From: Paenibacillus agri
GTDB lineage: Bacteria; Bacillota; Bacilli; Paenibacillales; Paenibacillaceae
Reading direction: 5' to 3'
NCBI RefSeq assembly: GCF_013359945.1
Contig: NZ_JABWCS010000209.1
Span: forward strand, 109,816-173,815
Length of the DNA: 64,000 bases
Shown: piece by piece, positions 1 through 8,981 of the stretch
Position numbering within the stretch: the stretch's first letter is position 1
Layout of the letters: every line of letters begins with the position of its first letter
Made by a program: the position numbers and the translations under genes
The notes under the pieces: model-generated
Databases searched by the model: none
Told to the model about the DNA's origin: nothing
What the model saw: only the letters and a program-made list of their open reading frames with translations

Positions 1-494
1 GGAGGGAACAAGCTACCCTCCTGACTGCCCCGCTGCTAAAATTGCTGGGATATGAGACGGTGGAGCGCATGTTCAATGATTTCCTGGATCATGGGAAGCA
101 CGTGCCTACAGATGCTGCCCGCCTGCTGTTCGCAGCTGCAGCTGAGGGCGATGCTGTGGCTCTGGAAATCCTGCACCGGCAAGGTGTAGAGCTGGGCAAG
201 TCTGCTGCCGCTGTCATCCATCGGCTAGGCATGGAAAAGGACGTCTTCGATGTCGTGCTGGCCGGAAGCCTGCTGACCCGGGGAGACCGTGGCTGGATTC
301 GTAGCCCCATCGAACAAGCCGTAGCCATTGCTGCCCCACAGGCAACCGTGGTCACCCTAACCACCGAACCGGTGGTCGGTGCGGTATGGTCAGCCATGGA
401 AAGCGACGGGATGACAATCAGTAGTGAAGTCTATGACAAGATGAAGGGTTTTCAGGAATTCGAATCCATTAAACAAACTACCAGACAGGAGTGA
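1..494 (+). CDS. BadF/BadG/BcrA/BcrD-type ATPase (sugar kinase family), C-terminal part
   Basis: The frame is open to the left edge, so only the last ~164 residues are present. The sequence fits the C-terminal half of the BadF/BadG/BcrA/BcrD family, which includes N-acetylglucosamine kinases: a helical stretch with VERMFNDFL, then VVLAGSLLTRG, which matches the conserved second glycine-rich nucleotide-binding segment, then the terminal helix. In Firmicutes such proteins often act as cytoplasmic sugar kinases beside phospho-glycosidases. The stop lies just before the GTG start of the downstream GH4 gene, so the two are probably co-transcribed. The exact sugar cannot be told. The N-terminal phosphate-binding motif is outside the window. 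Confidence 0.8.
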   Translation, partial: REQATLLTAPLLKLLGYETVERMFNDFLDHGKHVPTDAARLLFAAAAEGDAVALEILHRQGVELGKSAAAVIHRLGMEKDVFDVVLAGSLLTRGDRGWIRSPIEQAVAIAAPQATVVTLTTEPVVGAVWSAMESDGMTISSEVYDKMKGFQEFESIKQTTRQE

Positions 495-499
495 TTATT

Positions 500-1831
500 G
501 TGACAGCTAATAAAGGACTGAAAATCGCCGTCATCGGCGGAGGCTCTTCGTACACACCGGAACTCGTAGAGGGATTCATTCTTCATCATAAGGAGCTCCC
601 TATTCGTGAACTATGGCTGGTGGACATTGAACCCGGACTGCGCAAGCTGAACATTGTCGGCAACCTGGCTAAACGGATGGTTGAAGAATCCGGACTCCCC
701 ATCGAAGTCCATCTGACGACAGACCGCCGCGAAGCCATCGCAGGCGCTGACTTTGTCAGCACACAGATGCGTGTCGGCATGCTGGATGCCCGTGCCCGCG
801 ATGAATCCATCCCGCTCAAATATGATGTTATTGGCCAGGAGACCACCGGTCCCGGAGGCATGATGAAAGCCCTCCGTACGATTCCTGTGATTCTTGACGT
901 CTGCCGCGATATTGAGGAACTGGCTCCAAACGCATGGCTGCTCAACTTCACCAATCCGGCAGGGATGGTTACGGAAGCTGTCCTGAAATACTCCAACGTC
1001 AAAAGCATTGGCCTATGCAACGCTCCTATCGGCCTGATCAAGCAAGTCTCCTCCAAATACAGCGTAGCCCCTGATCGGGTATACGCCGAATTTGTGGGTC
1101 TCAACCACTTGCACTGGATTACCCGCATTGATGTTGAGGGCGAGAGCAAGCTGGATGAAATGCTGGCTGATACAACTGCTTATGGCGCCAAGAACGTGCC
1201 TGCCCGTGAATGGAACCCGGAATTCCTGAACTCCCTTCACGCTTTGCCTTCCTACTACCTGAAGTACTTCTACATGAACGATGCTATGTTAGAAGAACAG
1301 TTGGAGTCCTTCAAGAAGGGCGGTAACCGAGCTGAGGTGGTTAAGCGTGTGGAAGAAGAGCTGTTCGAAATCTACAGCAACGTGGAGCTAAAAGAAAAAC
1401 CGAAGCAGTTGGAACAACGCGGCGGCGCCTTTTATTCAGAGGCAGCTGTCAACCTGATGCGCTCGCTGTATAACGGTGCGAATGACATCCAGACGCTGAA
1501 TGTCGCCAACAACGGTATTCTGGATTTCTTGCCTGATGATGCCAGCATTGAAGTGAACTGTGTCGTCACAAAGAACGGCCCATTGCCACTCCCGCTGACT
1601 ACCGTTCCACCTATGGCCAAGGGACTCATTCATGCAGTCAAAACCTACGAACAGCTGGCGATTGAAGCCGCTGTGACCGGCAGCCGCGAGCTGGCGATTC
1701 AGGCACTGGCCCATCATCCACTGGTTCCATCCGTGGAAGTAGCAATCCAGATGCTAGACGAAATGCTGGAAGCGAACAAAGAGTATTTGCCAAGCTTTTT
1801 CACCAAAGAAACTACACCTGCTGCACAATAA
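500..1831 (+). CDS. Family 4 glycosyl hydrolase (6-phospho-beta-glucosidase type)
   Basis: The protein is ~443 aa, the normal length for GH4. These enzymes cleave phosphorylated disaccharides in the cytoplasm by an NAD+ and Mn2+ dependent oxidation-elimination mechanism. The N-terminus has the dinucleotide-binding and family signature GGGSSYTPELVEG. NFTNPAGMVTEA and GLCNAPIG carry the metal-binding cysteine, and GLNHLHW carries the metal-binding histidine. GTG at 500 is chosen because AGGAG at 487-491 lies 8 nt upstream; the in-frame GTG at 491 lacks such a site. The preceding sugar kinase suggests phosphorylation followed by hydrolysis of an imported glycoside. Beta-glucoside specificity is inferred from overall resemblance only. 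Confidence 0.9.
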   Translation: MTANKGLKIAVIGGGSSYTPELVEGFILHHKELPIRELWLVDIEPGLRKLNIVGNLAKRMVEESGLPIEVHLTTDRREAIAGADFVSTQMRVGMLDARARDESIPLKYDVIGQETTGPGGMMKALRTIPVILDVCRDIEELAPNAWLLNFTNPAGMVTEAVLKYSNVKSIGLCNAPIGLIKQVSSKYSVAPDRVYAEFVGLNHLHWITRIDVEGESKLDEMLADTTAYGAKNVPAREWNPEFLNSLHALPSYYLKYFYMNDAMLEEQLESFKKGGNRAEVVKRVEEELFEIYSNVELKEKPKQLEQRGGAFYSEAAVNLMRSLYNGANDIQTLNVANNGILDFLPDDASIEVNCVVTKNGPLPLPLTTVPPMAKGLIHAVKTYEQLAIEAAVTGSRELAIQALAHHPLVPSVEVAIQMLDEMLEANKEYLPSFFTKETTPAAQ

Positions 1832-1862
1832 TTTATAAATAATGATTACGGTTTAAGGTCGG

Positions 1863-1956
1863 GCCTTCTCTGCACTATAGAGGAAGGCTAGATCCTCCTA
1901 ACCAAACCACTGTCCCTACGCAGAATGTTCTGTCGATACGGGCAGTGGTTTTTTTT
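1863..1956 (+). terminator. Hairpin pair with strong rho-independent terminator
   Basis: A first hairpin (GCCTTCTC.../GAGGAAGGC, 1863-1889) is followed by a second with arms at 1904-1915 and 1940-1950 (AACCACTGTCC / GGGCAGTGGTT) and eight T residues. It ends the kinase-GH4 operon. Confidence 0.85.
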
Positions 1957-2073
1957 ATGTGAAAAATAGGGTGAAAAAAGACCGCGCACCTTATTCGGGA
2001 GCCGGTCTTCCGGGATACAATCCCGCTTTCTCCAGACTGATATCCTCTACGCTCCGCCGCCCAGCTACCCTAC

Positions 2074-3234
2074 CTACCCGGCAAGCCCTTGGTTAACCGA
2101 CGGCTGATGATGCCTGTTCACGATAAACAACAATGAGGCTGCGGCGCACAGGCAGAAGAGGATCAGGTACAGAAATTTCGCGCCCAGATGATCCGTGACA
2201 ACTCCCCCGACAGCATTCCCAACAATACCACCGAGGCCCCAGGTTACCGCTGCATAAACCGTCTGCAATGTCGCTTTGGTCCCTTCTGTGGCGTAGCTCT
2301 GAACCACTTCCACAGCGGTCCCTGCGGCAAAAGCAAAGGCAACACCGTTCAGCAGTTGAACCGCGAGCGTAAGCGATACATTAGAGAACAGGAACATGAC
2401 CAGGTACTGGCTGCCATAGATCGCAGCGGCCAGGCATAGCAGCGGGTATCTTCCGATAGCCTTACTGAGCCGGGTGGCCACCCAGAACATCGGCACCTCA
2501 ATAATAGCGGCAATGGCGAAGGCGCTGCCGATCCAGCTTTTATTGAAGCCCATTTCCTTGAAGTACAGTGGTAGAAAGTTCAAATTAATAGAAGCGGACA
2601 TCATCATTAACGTACTGGTGACTACAAATATCATAAACGGCTTATTGCGGACAACCTCACCCATTTGTCCGAAGAGCGTCACCTTTCTACGGGACACTTT
2701 CGTTGTGGGCAGGAACAGAATCGTCACGCACACGATCATACTGATAACTAGGTAATAGACAAAAATATGACTATAGCCGAATCTCTCATATAGAATCCCT
2801 GTAGTGAATGTACCAATCGCATAGCTTAAAGCCCCGAACAGCCTCACATTTCCGAAAGAAAAACCGTCACGGCTGGCAATTTCCACTGCTAACGCATCGC
2901 CCACCGGTCCAACTGAGGATTGAAACCAGGCAAAGAACAAGGACAAAACAATAATTCCGGTCAAGCCCTCCATCAGGTTAAAGCCAAAGCCCAGCACCGC
3001 TGCCAGGATCGAAGAGAGTAGCATGATTTGTTTGGGATTGCCCAGGCGGTCGTTAATGAGCCCCATGACCGGTTGAGCAACCACACTGACCAGTGCCCAT
3101 AAGGACAGAATCAAGCCTACGGCAGTGAAGCTGAAGCCTCTCTCACTGAAATACAGACTTGTATACGGCATCAGAACAGACATGGCCAGGTAATATAAAA
3201 AATAATAGCTTGATAATGTCCTCACGAATGACAC
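2074..3234 (-). CDS. Major facilitator superfamily transporter
   Basis: A 386-aa polytopic membrane protein whose length and hydrophobic profile fit 12 helices. The loop after helix 2 reads GLINDRLGNPKQ, the family's conserved D-R-x-G loop. The general shape resembles the MFS_1-like, nucleoside-symporter and LacY-like groups. The substrate is unknown. It starts 12 bases after the polysaccharide deacetylase stop, so the two are likely one transcription unit. The start is uncertain: GTG 3234 has its GAGGAG only 2 nt away, whereas GTG 3225 is 11 nt away. Confidence 0.85.
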   Translation of the reverse strand: MSFVRTLSSYYFLYYLAMSVLMPYTSLYFSERGFSFTAVGLILSLWALVSVVAQPVMGLINDRLGNPKQIMLLSSILAAVLGFGFNLMEGLTGIIVLSLFFAWFQSSVGPVGDALAVEIASRDGFSFGNVRLFGALSYAIGTFTTGILYERFGYSHIFVYYLVISMIVCVTILFLPTTKVSRRKVTLFGQMGEVVRNKPFMIFVVTSTLMMMSASINLNFLPLYFKEMGFNKSWIGSAFAIAAIIEVPMFWVATRLSKAIGRYPLLCLAAAIYGSQYLVMFLFSNVSLTLAVQLLNGVAFAFAAGTAVEVVQSYATEGTKATLQTVYAAVTWGLGGIVGNAVGGVVTDHLGAKFLYLILFCLCAAASLLFIVNRHHQPSVNQGLAG

Positions 3235-3246
3235 TGCTCCTCTTTC

Positions 3247-4344
3247 TTAACGATCCTCTTCGATTTCTGCACTCCAGCCGAGCTGTCTGCACATCTCGTA
3301 CATCTTGCGAAGATCCTGTCTGACTTCAATATGGGTTAATCCGAGGGACATCGCTTTTTCAGCTGCCCAGCGAAGCACATACACTAGTGTGTCAGCCTGC
3401 GCCTCCTTAGCGGAAAAATCTAATAATACCAACGTATCGCCACGGACTCCAGCGCGCAGGTATCCCCAATAGCTGCCATCGAACTCTCTAAGGGTGAACA
3501 TTGCCCTGTCCTCTGCCACACCAAACTCCTCTAGTGGCGTCTTCAGATGTTCCAGCCATTCATTCTCTGAAGAGAAATGAAGGGTATACTGCGGAGCATT
3601 CCACTGGATCGTCTGGGTCGCCAAATCAGCGAGCTGCTTATCATTCTGAAGCGACACCCACTTTTCCACCGGATGATCCAGCTCAGCCGGAACCTGCACG
3701 GTGATTTTCCAGGGTCTATACTCGGTCTCAGCACCAATGGAGTCCAGAATATCAGGAACACCTACGGCCTGCAGCCCCTTTTGCTTGGCAATGCGAATAA
3801 GCTGTCTCAGCCCCTCTGGTGATCCTGTTGCGATATCATTGCTATGCATGACTACAATCGTGCCATTCTTCAGCTCCGGCTCTACCCGGGCAACAATCTC
3901 CTCTGCAGAAATTCCTGCCCAATCGCCCGAATCCACACCTTCAATATCCAGATACCCGCCCCATTCGGCCAGCCAATCCAGGTTCTCCTCGCGGAACGAA
4001 CAATACGGAAAACGCATGAAGCTGGGACACGCCAGACCGGTTGCATCCTGATATGCCAGCTCAGCCAGTTTTAACTGCTCCAGAAACACTGGTTTCGGAA
4101 CTTGAGCCATCCGCCGGTGATGGTAGGTATGGGGAGCGAGCACATGTCCTCTGGACAGAATCTCCCGCGCCTTATCCGGGTGGCGGTCCATCCATTCTCC
4201 TGTGAAGAAAAAGGTGCCTACAACGCCCTCTTCCTCCAGAACACCCAGCCACAATTCAAGTGGAAGCCGGGAAGGCCCATCGTCAAACGTAAACGCGCAA
4301 ATCGCCTGATTGGCATCTCCGCTCCAAACCGCCTTAGCTGACAT
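3247..4344 (-). CDS. Polysaccharide deacetylase (NodB/CE4) with C-terminal GNAT-like domain
   Basis: Residues ~10-215 form a NodB-type deacetylase. Motif 1 is FTFDDGP, the metal-binding H-x3-H motif is HTYHH, motif 3 is MRFPY, motif 4 is DSGDW and motif 5 is VMHSND. All expected metal and catalytic residues are there. No signal peptide or membrane anchor is visible, so it appears cytoplasmic or is exported by another route, which is unusual for wall-modifying deacetylases. Residues ~225-365 resemble the second half of a GNAT fold (GYLRAGVRGDTLVLLDF, then a helix and a C-terminal strand). That assignment is an inference. The ATG is preceded by GAGG at 7 nt. The likely operon partner is the MFS gene. 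Confidence 0.85.
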   Translation of the reverse strand: MSAKAVWSGDANQAICAFTFDDGPSRLPLELWLGVLEEEGVVGTFFFTGEWMDRHPDKAREILSRGHVLAPHTYHHRRMAQVPKPVFLEQLKLAELAYQDATGLACPSFMRFPYCSFREENLDWLAEWGGYLDIEGVDSGDWAGISAEEIVARVEPELKNGTIVVMHSNDIATGSPEGLRQLIRIAKQKGLQAVGVPDILDSIGAETEYRPWKITVQVPAELDHPVEKWVSLQNDKQLADLATQTIQWNAPQYTLHFSSENEWLEHLKTPLEEFGVAEDRAMFTLREFDGSYWGYLRAGVRGDTLVLLDFSAKEAQADTLVYVLRWAAEKAMSLGLTHIEVRQDLRKMYEMCRQLGWSAEIEEDR

Positions 4345-4431
4345 ATTGCCGCCTCATTTCTATGATTATATACATTTATTATAGTGGAGGGCGGGGGTGT
4401 TTTCCACGTATTACTGGACCCTTTTCACGAC

Positions 4432-4470
4432 AAAAAGATGCCGGAAACATTAAGTTTTCCCAGGCATCCT
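4432..4470 (-). terminator. Terminator for the lipoprotein gene
   Basis: On the minus strand GATGCC...GGCATC form a long, slightly imperfect stem (4438-4468) followed by five T residues (4432-4436). Confidence 0.7.
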
Positions 4471-4534
4471 GATATTGTCTTCTATGGACTTTAGAGTGCA
4501 TGCATCAGCTCACCATTGCTCGGCGCATAACGAA

Positions 4535-5236
4535 TTAGCGTATCGTGTATCTGTAAGACTGACCTTCAATATTAATGTCGGCATAAAGTGGTTTATCACT
4601 TGTCTGCACTTCCGTAGGCACCGTGGCGAAGAACACCAGCGTGCCATATTTTAATGGCTCGACACTCGTAATGTTGGTGTAGGTAAAGTCTTCCCCTCCC
4701 TTGTTTTCAATCGTCGAGGAGGTCCTGTACTCATACTGGTTATCGTATTTGACAGTGATATCGGCGAACGTATCCGCACCTTTTCCTGAACCACCCAGAT
4801 TCTTTACTTTCAGCGTAATAGCCAGATAAGTGGTATCAGGCTCCTTGGCTTCGTAGTATGTATAGAATGTACCCGGTTTGGAAGGAACGATTTTCTTAGT
4901 AAATGAAGTCTTCGTGACTGTGTATTCGGCAACTCCGTCCAACACTAACGGCTGTCCCTTTACAATGGCCTTCGTTTCTTCCCCCGCAGGATTCGCGTTA
5001 TCCGACTGGGCTTTCTCTGGCTCTTCTTCTGAAGTGTTGGCTACTACAATCGCGGCCTCCTTCAATTTGTTGTTCTCTTCTGTTAATTGCTTGTTCTCCT
5101 CTTGGAGCTTCGCAATCTGGGTCTTCAATTGCTCTGCCTCTTCTCCTGCAGCGTTAGTATTGTTGCCAGAACACCCGGTGAGCGACACAGCAAGGACAAT
5201 CGTACTCATTAACATACTCATCTTTTTCACTTTCAT
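4535..5236 (-). CDS. Secreted lipoprotein with coiled coil and DUF4352-like domain
   Basis: About 233 aa. The lipobox LTGC is at residues ~19-22 after a KK-containing hydrophobic signal, so it is exported and lipidated. A heptad-rich segment (residues ~35-65, QLKTQIAKLQEENKQL) predicts a coiled coil. The C-terminal ~130 residues are beta-rich with the pattern YLAITLKVKNLG, typical of the DUF4352 immunoglobulin-like family of secreted Firmicute proteins. ATG 5236 (MKVKKMS) is preferred over ATG 5248 because GGGGTG lies just before it. Nothing in the context indicates a specific role. It is a single gene with its own terminator. Confidence 0.75.
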   Translation of the reverse strand: MKVKKMSMLMSTIVLAVSLTGCSGNNTNAAGEEAEQLKTQIAKLQEENKQLTEENNKLKEAAIVVANTSEEEPEKAQSDNANPAGEETKAIVKGQPLVLDGVAEYTVTKTSFTKKIVPSKPGTFYTYYEAKEPDTTYLAITLKVKNLGGSGKGADTFADITVKYDNQYEYRTSSTIENKGGEDFTYTNITSVEPLKYGTLVFFATVPTEVQTSDKPLYADINIEGQSYRYTIR

Positions 5237-5397
5237 GATGCACCCCATTTTTGGTTAATTAACCCATCTATTATAAACTACAGAGACTGTTCAAAGATAG
5301 AGTTAATGTAACCGCCTGGAAAGATAGTGACTTCGCACAAGCAGCGGCTCAAAACCTGAGTAATATATAGTAAAAAGAACAATGAGGTGATCCACAG

Positions 5398-5781
5398 ATG
5401 GGAAAATCGACCAAAATCCGCAAGCAGGCAAAACAGCTACAGGGCCGCCCGGTCTGCATCACACTGCATGATGGACGGTCGTATGTGGGGTTTATAACTG
5501 GGCTTGAAAAAGAAGCTTTGGTGCTCTCAAGACCAAGCCGCAGCCCCAAATCTAGAAAGAAGGGCCGCTCTCGTTCCAAGAAAGCAGAGGTCTCCGGATT
5601 CATGCCACTGTTAGGCTCATTATTTGGTGGCGGTTTTGGCTCCGGGGAAGCAAGTGGTGGCCTCGGCGGTCTAGGCTTCTTTGGAATGATCCAAAAGACC
5701 ATGCCGCTAATGAAGATGGGCTATAATATGATCAAAACCATCCGGCCTTTCATCGGTGAGCTGAAGGGATTAATGGGATAA
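5398..5781 (+). CDS. Small basic protein with LSM-like N-terminal segment, function unknown
   Basis: 127 aa. The first ~45 residues contain VCITLHDGRSYVGFITGL, the pattern of short SH3/LSM-like barrels found in some Firmicute spore-coat-associated proteins. A basic Arg/Lys/Ser-rich stretch (residues ~48-62), a glycine-rich stretch (~75-92) and a hydrophobic C-terminal helix rich in methionine follow. The start is supported by GAGGTGAT shortly upstream. It stands alone with its own terminator. A spore-surface or RNA-binding role would be a guess. The gene itself is convincing because of its ribosome binding site, terminator and non-random composition. Confidence 0.65.
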   Translation: MGKSTKIRKQAKQLQGRPVCITLHDGRSYVGFITGLEKEALVLSRPSRSPKSRKKGRSRSKKAEVSGFMPLLGSLFGGGFGSGEASGGLGGLGFFGMIQKTMPLMKMGYNMIKTIRPFIGELKGLMG

Positions 5782-5790
5782 GGAGAAAAA

Positions 5791-5833
5791 AATGCCCCCG
5801 TTCCCGCTGTACCAGCGGTCCCGAGGGCATTTC
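5791..5833 (+). terminator. Rho-independent terminator (bidirectional)
   Basis: A long hairpin: ATGCCCCCG pairs with CGAGGGCAT, with an inner CCGCTG/CAGCGG stem. A-runs lie on the left and T-residues on the right, between two converging genes. Confidence 0.8.
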
Positions 5834-5877
5834 GTATACTACTCAGTTCTATGCGGCCAAACTGGCCTTTTAACTGA

Positions 5878-7227
5878 TTATTGATGAGGCACAAGCACGG
5901 AAACCGCGCTTTTCCCCACCAGATTGCAGGCCAGAATTTCTTGCCCCTGCAGCTTTATGCTAACATTCTCCGCTTTATCACTATCATTAAACAGCACGAT
6001 AGCAACGGAGTTATCTGTATTCGTAAACGCTACGGAACGAATATGCTCACTGCTTGCACTTGATCCGATTCGCAGGGCACCTGGACGGATGACTTTGCTG
6101 AAATGTGCCAGTGCGTAGTAGTCCAGTGTATACTCCAGTTCACCGGTCTGCTGGTTAATTAGCAGAATTCCGCGGCAGGTGCTTTTACCAAAGCCAGGTA
6201 CCGTCGGACCATTCTTCTCATCAAGCGCCATATTCCACAGAATGAAGGACTTACTGTGATTGCGGAGAATCTCAATCCCCGTCCGCATCACATTGGAGAA
6301 CGCCTGCTCGAAGGGAGGAATCCATTCTCCACCGGAGCCTTCGCTGAAATGTACTTCTTTACCCGCAAAAGCTTCGAACACGTCGCTCTGAGCCGCTGGC
6401 TTACCACCGTACCAGTGCCAGGCCACACCGTCAACGCTATCCTTAGCTTGCTCCAATACGGTCAATGGATAATCCGGCCGATCCCAGTTGTGATCGTAAC
6501 AGAGAATTTTAGTATCCAGGCCACTCTTGATAAAACTAGGCTTCAGGTGATTCTTAACGAAATCAGCCTGTGCCTCCGGCAGCATCAGCATGCTTGGATA
6601 GTGAGCTGGCTCATACAAGGGCTCGTTCTGCGGAGTTACCGCGTAAATATGAAGCCCTTTATCCTTATACGCTTGAATAAACCGTACAAAATAATCCGCA
6701 TAAGACGAGTAGAACTCTTGCTTCAGCTCACCGGTCTTCATGGAGCCGCTAGTCTTCATCCATGCTGGCGCACTCCAGGGTGAAGCGAACAGCTTGATGG
6801 CGGGATTCAGCTTCAAAGCTTCTTTTACCAGCGGAATGACATCCTCTTCATCATGAGCAATGGTGAAATGCTCCAGTGACGGGTCGGTCTCTCCTTCTGG
6901 TCTGTCGTCATAGCTATAGAGCATTCTGGCATAATCTGAAGCACCCATCGGGTTTCTCAGAACGGAGAGGCCAATCCCTTCCTGAGCATCAAACAAACGG
7001 GTCATCGCTTCCGTCCGCTGCTCCGCAGTCAGCACTTGGTGAATCAGATAGGCGGATGAATCGGTGAAGGAGGCGCCAAAGCCGTCCATCTCCTGATAAG
7101 TTTGGTTTATATCCAGATTAATCTCCGTCTGACCCGCTCCCGCTGCAACCGGAGTTAAAGCCTCCACGGTCCGTTCAACGAACAGATCGCCTTCTCCCTT
7201 GGACTCATAAATGATAAGTTCAGTCAT
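5878..7227 (-). CDS. Family 30 glycosyl hydrolase (beta-glucanase/glucosylceramidase-like)
   Basis: About 449 aa. The N-terminal GH30 signature MDGFGASFTDSSAYL is present. TPQNEP carries the acid/base glutamate and HFSEGSGG the nucleophile glutamate. The last ~70 residues form the beta-sandwich side domain (SVAIVLFNDSDKAENVSI). No signal peptide is seen, so the enzyme should be cytoplasmic. ATG 7227 (MTELIIYE) is chosen because GGAGGG lies 9 nt upstream. It follows the ABC binding-protein gene on the same strand, separated by a hairpin, which suggests it acts on an imported oligosaccharide. GH30 members include beta-1,6-glucanases, glucosidases and xylanases, and the bond cannot be decided from sequence reading. 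Confidence 0.9.
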   Translation of the reverse strand: MTELIIYESKGEGDLFVERTVEALTPVAAGAGQTEINLDINQTYQEMDGFGASFTDSSAYLIHQVLTAEQRTEAMTRLFDAQEGIGLSVLRNPMGASDYARMLYSYDDRPEGETDPSLEHFTIAHDEEDVIPLVKEALKLNPAIKLFASPWSAPAWMKTSGSMKTGELKQEFYSSYADYFVRFIQAYKDKGLHIYAVTPQNEPLYEPAHYPSMLMLPEAQADFVKNHLKPSFIKSGLDTKILCYDHNWDRPDYPLTVLEQAKDSVDGVAWHWYGGKPAAQSDVFEAFAGKEVHFSEGSGGEWIPPFEQAFSNVMRTGIEILRNHSKSFILWNMALDEKNGPTVPGFGKSTCRGILLINQQTGELEYTLDYYALAHFSKVIRPGALRIGSSASSEHIRSVAFTNTDNSVAIVLFNDSDKAENVSIKLQGQEILACNLVGKSAVSVLVPHQ

Positions 7228-7258
7228 TATCGTTATCCCTCCAACCATTCAAGTTATG

Positions 7259-7288
7259 AAAAGGGCCCCTTTAGAGGGGCGCCTTTTG
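7259..7288 (-). terminator. Intercistronic terminator/attenuating hairpin
   Basis: On the minus strand AAAAGGCGCCCCT pairs with AGGGGCCCTTTT, between the binding-protein gene and GH30. It probably lowers, rather than stops, expression of GH30, as is common after ABC binding-protein genes. Confidence 0.75.
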
Positions 7289-7299
7289 TTATATCCTGA

Positions 7300-8931
7300 T
7301 TATTTCATACCCAGCTTTTCTTTGTTCTTCTGCATTTTCTCGCTGCGAATTTCTACGATTTTAGCCCAATTGTTATCATCAAGGGCCTTCTTGTAAGCAT
7401 CCAGCGATTTGTTGAAATCATCGTCGCTCTTCGAGCGGATCAAGCTGACCATTGTGGAATACCAAGTCGTGTCGATCGCTGTCAAAGAACGCGCTTCCGG
7501 TGTACCTGGATCCGGATTGATATTTTCCAGAATGAAGTGTGGTGTCAACTTGCCTTTACCCCACTCTTGCATCTGACGGATGGATTCCGGGAAGGAATCA
7601 TCGCTAAGGGCTTTGTAACGGTCATGACCGAAGAAGATGAACTCGCCGATCCGGTACTCTTTTTTATACTTATCTGCGTTGTTTTCCTGAAGATCTTTGA
7701 TTGCTGGCAGGAATTCTACTTTGCCATCAGCATTCTTCTTATAGGTTTCGCCTTCGATCCCGAAGTTCATCAGCATTTGGCCTTCATCACTAAGCAGGTA
7801 GGTGAAGATTTGCATCACTTTCGCTGGATCTTTAGCCTTTTTGGTGATGTAGCTGATCATCCAGCCAGTAATACCGGTCTGATTAAGAATCGGCTGGTTG
7901 CCAACAGTGCTCTGCGGACCATCAATAGCGATGTACTCTTTACCCGGGTTCGCACTCATGAAGACTTGCAGGTTACCACCTTGTTGCGGTGTACCATCTA
8001 AGTATATAGCCGCGTATTTACCGGACTTCACTTTCTCATCAAAAGCAGTACCATCATCTGCAAAGCTGTCGTCACTAATAGCACCATCACGATAGATAGT
8101 ATTAAGCGTTTTCAGCCAAGCCAAATAACTTTCGTCCAGGTTACGGTTGTAGAACTTTCCATCCTTGTCTTCGAGCGGTACACCCAGATAATCCTGGAAT
8201 CCGTCACCCAAGGAGCCGGAGCCGGTACCGATCGCATTGAAGCCAAACGGAGTCAAGGAAGGGAATTGAACTTTGATTTTATTCATAGCTGCGATAAATT
8301 CTTCTGGTGTCTTCATGCTAGGCTTGCCGATTGCCTCATACACATCCTTGCGGATAATAAAGGCTTGTTTAGCTGGAATATCACCACTGTCATAGTCAGC
8401 CTGTGTATTAGAATAGTCTGGATATCCGTAAGTTTTTCCGTCTTTTTGCTGGAACCAATTGATCGTATCTTGAGCAGCGACTTTGTTGAAGTAAGGATCA
8501 TATTTCTCAGCCAGATCGTTCAAAGGCCAAGCCCAAGTAGATGCCTTCTGCGCTACAGCAGAGTTAGAATCGAATACTGTAATTACGTCCGGCATGTCTC
8601 CTCCGGCAAAGAAGGTATTCAGCTTCGTATCGTCACCGGTAATGAATTTAATGTTGACGTTCAAGTCTTCTTTAATCTTCTTGGTCACCAAATCCTTGCC
8701 AAAATCGGTATTCCACCAATCTGCGTTCACATACCAGGTCAGGTCAGTTGTCTCTTTTTTTGTATCCAACTGCCATGCCGGGGTATCCGCATTTGGCGTA
8801 TAGCGATCACCAAGTGCTGGCAATTCGCTGCTCGCCGTGTTTGATCCACCTGAACCACCACACGCGCTAACGGTCAGTGCAACGGCCAGGAGAGCCGAAC
8901 TGAGTTTGATTCCTTTTGCAAATCTCTTCAT
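7300..8931 (-). CDS. Extracellular solute-binding lipoprotein of a sugar ABC importer (LplA type)
   Basis: 543 aa, typical of the long LplA-like family-1 sugar-binding lipoproteins. The signal peptide ends in a lipobox at residues ~21-25 (TVSAC). The lobes contain the family features TDLTWYVNADWW and a hinge region rich in aromatic residues. ATG 8931 (MKRFAKG) is chosen because GGAGG lies 9 nt upstream; the ORF also extends 5 codons further. It lies directly downstream of the two permease genes. No ATPase gene is in the cluster, as is usual for LplABC-type systems, which share an MsmX-like ATPase encoded elsewhere. Confidence 0.9.
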   Translation of the reverse strand: MKRFAKGIKLSSALLAVALTVSACGGSGGSNTASSELPALGDRYTPNADTPAWQLDTKKETTDLTWYVNADWWNTDFGKDLVTKKIKEDLNVNIKFITGDDTKLNTFFAGGDMPDVITVFDSNSAVAQKASTWAWPLNDLAEKYDPYFNKVAAQDTINWFQQKDGKTYGYPDYSNTQADYDSGDIPAKQAFIIRKDVYEAIGKPSMKTPEEFIAAMNKIKVQFPSLTPFGFNAIGTGSGSLGDGFQDYLGVPLEDKDGKFYNRNLDESYLAWLKTLNTIYRDGAISDDSFADDGTAFDEKVKSGKYAAIYLDGTPQQGGNLQVFMSANPGKEYIAIDGPQSTVGNQPILNQTGITGWMISYITKKAKDPAKVMQIFTYLLSDEGQMLMNFGIEGETYKKNADGKVEFLPAIKDLQENNADKYKKEYRIGEFIFFGHDRYKALSDDSFPESIRQMQEWGKGKLTPHFILENINPDPGTPEARSLTAIDTTWYSTMVSLIRSKSDDDFNKSLDAYKKALDDNNWAKIVEIRSEKMQKNKEKLGMK

Positions 8932-8981
8932 GTTAGTAACCTCCATTTTGGTAAATACACATGTTTTGCTAGCTAGAAAGC

